NCBI GenBank assembly: GCA_019243445.1
Contig: JAFAUH010000188.1
Span: forward strand, 1-32,187
DNA: 32,187 bases
Reading direction: 5' to 3'
Source: Streptomycetaceae bacterium
GTDB lineage: Bacteria; Actinomycetota; Actinomycetes; Streptomycetales; Streptomycetaceae
A program made the position numbers and the translations under genes. Below the pieces are notes generated by a model. That model was given only the letters and a program-made list of their open reading frames with translations. It was not told where the DNA came from and ran no database searches. Positions 31,274-32,187 of this stretch are shown piece by piece. Numbering within the stretch: the stretch's first letter is position 1; each line of letters starts with the position of its first letter.

Positions 31274-32187
31274 ATGCCGCAACTTGGCCAGGAAACTCGT
31301 CAAGAGCTGCTGGGCGCTGCAAAAAATCCACGTGTTGCCATGGGGAAGAAAATCAGGAATTACCTGACCACCACCGATCACAAGACGATCGGCAATATGT
31401 ACCTCGTCACCTCCTTCGGGTACTTTTTGTTTGCTGGCGGCCTGGCGATGTTGATGCGTGCGGAACTGGCCCGACCCGGACTGCAATTCCTGAGTAATGA
31501 GCAGTACAACCAGTTTTTCACGATCCACGGCACCGTCATGATGCTGCTGTTCGCCACCCCGACCTTCACCGGTTTTGCGAACGCTGTTATGCCCTTGCAG
31601 ATCGGTGCTCCCGACGTAGCGTTCCCCCGCCTGAACGCTCTGACGTACTGGATGTTCCTGTTCGGTGGTCTCATGGTCATCTCAGGATTTGCCGTCCCTG
31701 GCGGGGCGGCTTCCTTCGGCTGGTTCGCCTACGCACCGCTCAATGAATCGCTCCACACACCTGGCGCCGGTGGCGACCTGTGGGCGATGGGCCTGGTAAC
31801 GGCAGGCTTGAGCACGACTTTGGGATCAGTCAACTTCATCGCCACCATTGTGTGCCTGCGTGCGCCGGGCATGACGATGTTCCGGATGCCGATCTTCACC
31901 TGGAACATCCTGCTTACTTCCGTCCTGGCCCTGCTTGCCTTCCCTGTGCTGACGGCTGTTCTGCTGTGCCTGGAGGCGGATCGGAAGTTCGGGTCTCACG
32001 TCTTTGACGCCGCAAACGGTGGAGCGATCCTGTGGCAGCACCTGTTCTGGTTCTTCGGGCATCCTGAAGTCTATATTGTTGCCCTGCCGTTCTTCGGCGT
32101 GGTCACGGAGATCATCCCGGTCTTCAGCCGCAAACCGGTCTTCGGCTACGTCGGCATGGTCGGCGCGACCATCGCTATCACCGTACT
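31274..32187 (+). CDS. ctaD: Cytochrome c oxidase subunit I (CtaD), 3' truncated by window edge
   Basis: 304 residues visible; the gene continues beyond the window. [17 protein letters not shown] begins the core. H85 (FTIHGTVM) is the low-spin heme a ligand. H263-P-E-V-Y267 (FGHPEVYI) holds the Cu(B) His and the cross-linked Tyr. [12 protein letters not shown] is the usual conserved loop. This subunit reduces oxygen in the aa3-type oxidase. AGGAGGGG just before the ATG at 31274 decides the start, though the frame stays open upstream to an ATG at 31115. The N-terminus is short, and no ctaC precedes it, so this is probably a second, alternative copy rather than the main operon. It follows tRNA-Leu. 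Confidence 0.92.
   Translation, partial: MPQLGQETRQELLGAAKNPRVAMGKKIRNYLTTTDHKTIGNMYLVTSFGYFLFAGGLAMLMRAELARPGLQFLSNEQYNQFFTIHGTVMMLLFATPTFTGFANAVMPLQIGAPDVAFPRLNALTYWMFLFGGLMVISGFAVPGGAASFGWFAYAPLNESLHTPGAGGDLWAMGLVTAGLSTTLGSVNFIATIVCLRAPGMTMFRMPIFTWNILLTSVLALLAFPVLTAVLLCLEADRKFGSHVFDAANGGAILWQHLFWFFGHPEVYIVALPFFGVVTEIIPVFSRKPVFGYVGMVGATIAITV

Noticed and set aside
4031-32187. Isonitrile locus plus ctaD as one copper (chalkophore) system
   Set aside because: The genes are 22 kb apart with unrelated genes between them, and the known chalkophores use different isonitrile chemistry (lipopeptides). No evidence in sequence.
1-32187. CRISPR array or insertion sequence
   Set aside because: The repeats found are contiguous tandem units without spacers, and no transposase or terminal inverted repeats were seen.

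Overview
The window is chromosomal DNA from a high-G+C actinomycete, most probably Streptomyces or a close relative. The evidence is the strong G/C third-position bias, purine-rich GGAGG ribosome sites, GTG and TTG starts, ATGA gene overlaps, actinomycete small proteins (DUF2795-, DUF6158- and SseB-like) and a tRNA-Leu(GAG). A visible dip in G+C covers about 4.0-6.5 kb.

Layout. (1) 1-3.9 kb: a leftward tetR gene and a double-module 3-hydroxyacyl-CoA dehydrogenase, with a duplicated operator left of tetR, then a rightward SRPBCC protein closed by a perfect 20-bp hairpin. (2) 4.0-9.75 kb: a compact divergent gene set that I read as an isonitrile natural-product locus. An isonitrile synthase (PvcA/IsnA/DIT1 family) and an Fe(II)/2-oxoglutarate oxygenase (PvcB/IsnB type) run leftward; a UbiA-superfamily prenyltransferase and an MMPL/RND exporter run rightward. 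All four carry TTA leucine codons, as does a 31-codon leader ORF coupled to the prenyltransferase. I saw no in-frame TTA in the other genes I scanned by eye. (3) 9.7-11.45 kb: a leftward polytopic membrane protein of unknown role. (4) 11.67-16.7 kb: a tight operon of M55 D-aminopeptidase, M20 metallopeptidase, S9 prolyl-oligopeptidase-like enzyme and Sfp-type phosphopantetheinyl transferase. (5) 16.8-19.1 kb: a secreted SGNH lipase/esterase and three small proteins. (6) 19.15-22.3 kb: a ThDP-dependent enzyme with an altered cofactor motif, preceded by a Ser-Glu-Asp-repeat leader ORF, and divergent from it a class I aminotransferase homologue lacking the PLP lysine. (7) 22.5-27.3 kb: a small membrane protein, an EfeO-type imelysin protein coupled to a secreted phosphoesterase, a secreted small protein and an L,D-transpeptidase. 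(8) 27.4-32.2 kb: aldo/keto reductase, SBF-like transporter, TatA-like protein, FdhD, tRNA-Leu, and a cytochrome oxidase subunit I gene (ctaD) that runs off the right edge.

How the genes may work together. The best candidate for a little-described system is 4.0-9.75 kb: amino acid to isonitrile, oxidative tailoring, membrane prenylation (or UbiA-type terpene chemistry), then export, with shared bldA-type translational control. The product is unknown. A second theme is short tandem repeats (9, 9, 9, 11, 13, 15 and 21 bp) scattered over the window, several of them at gene starts.
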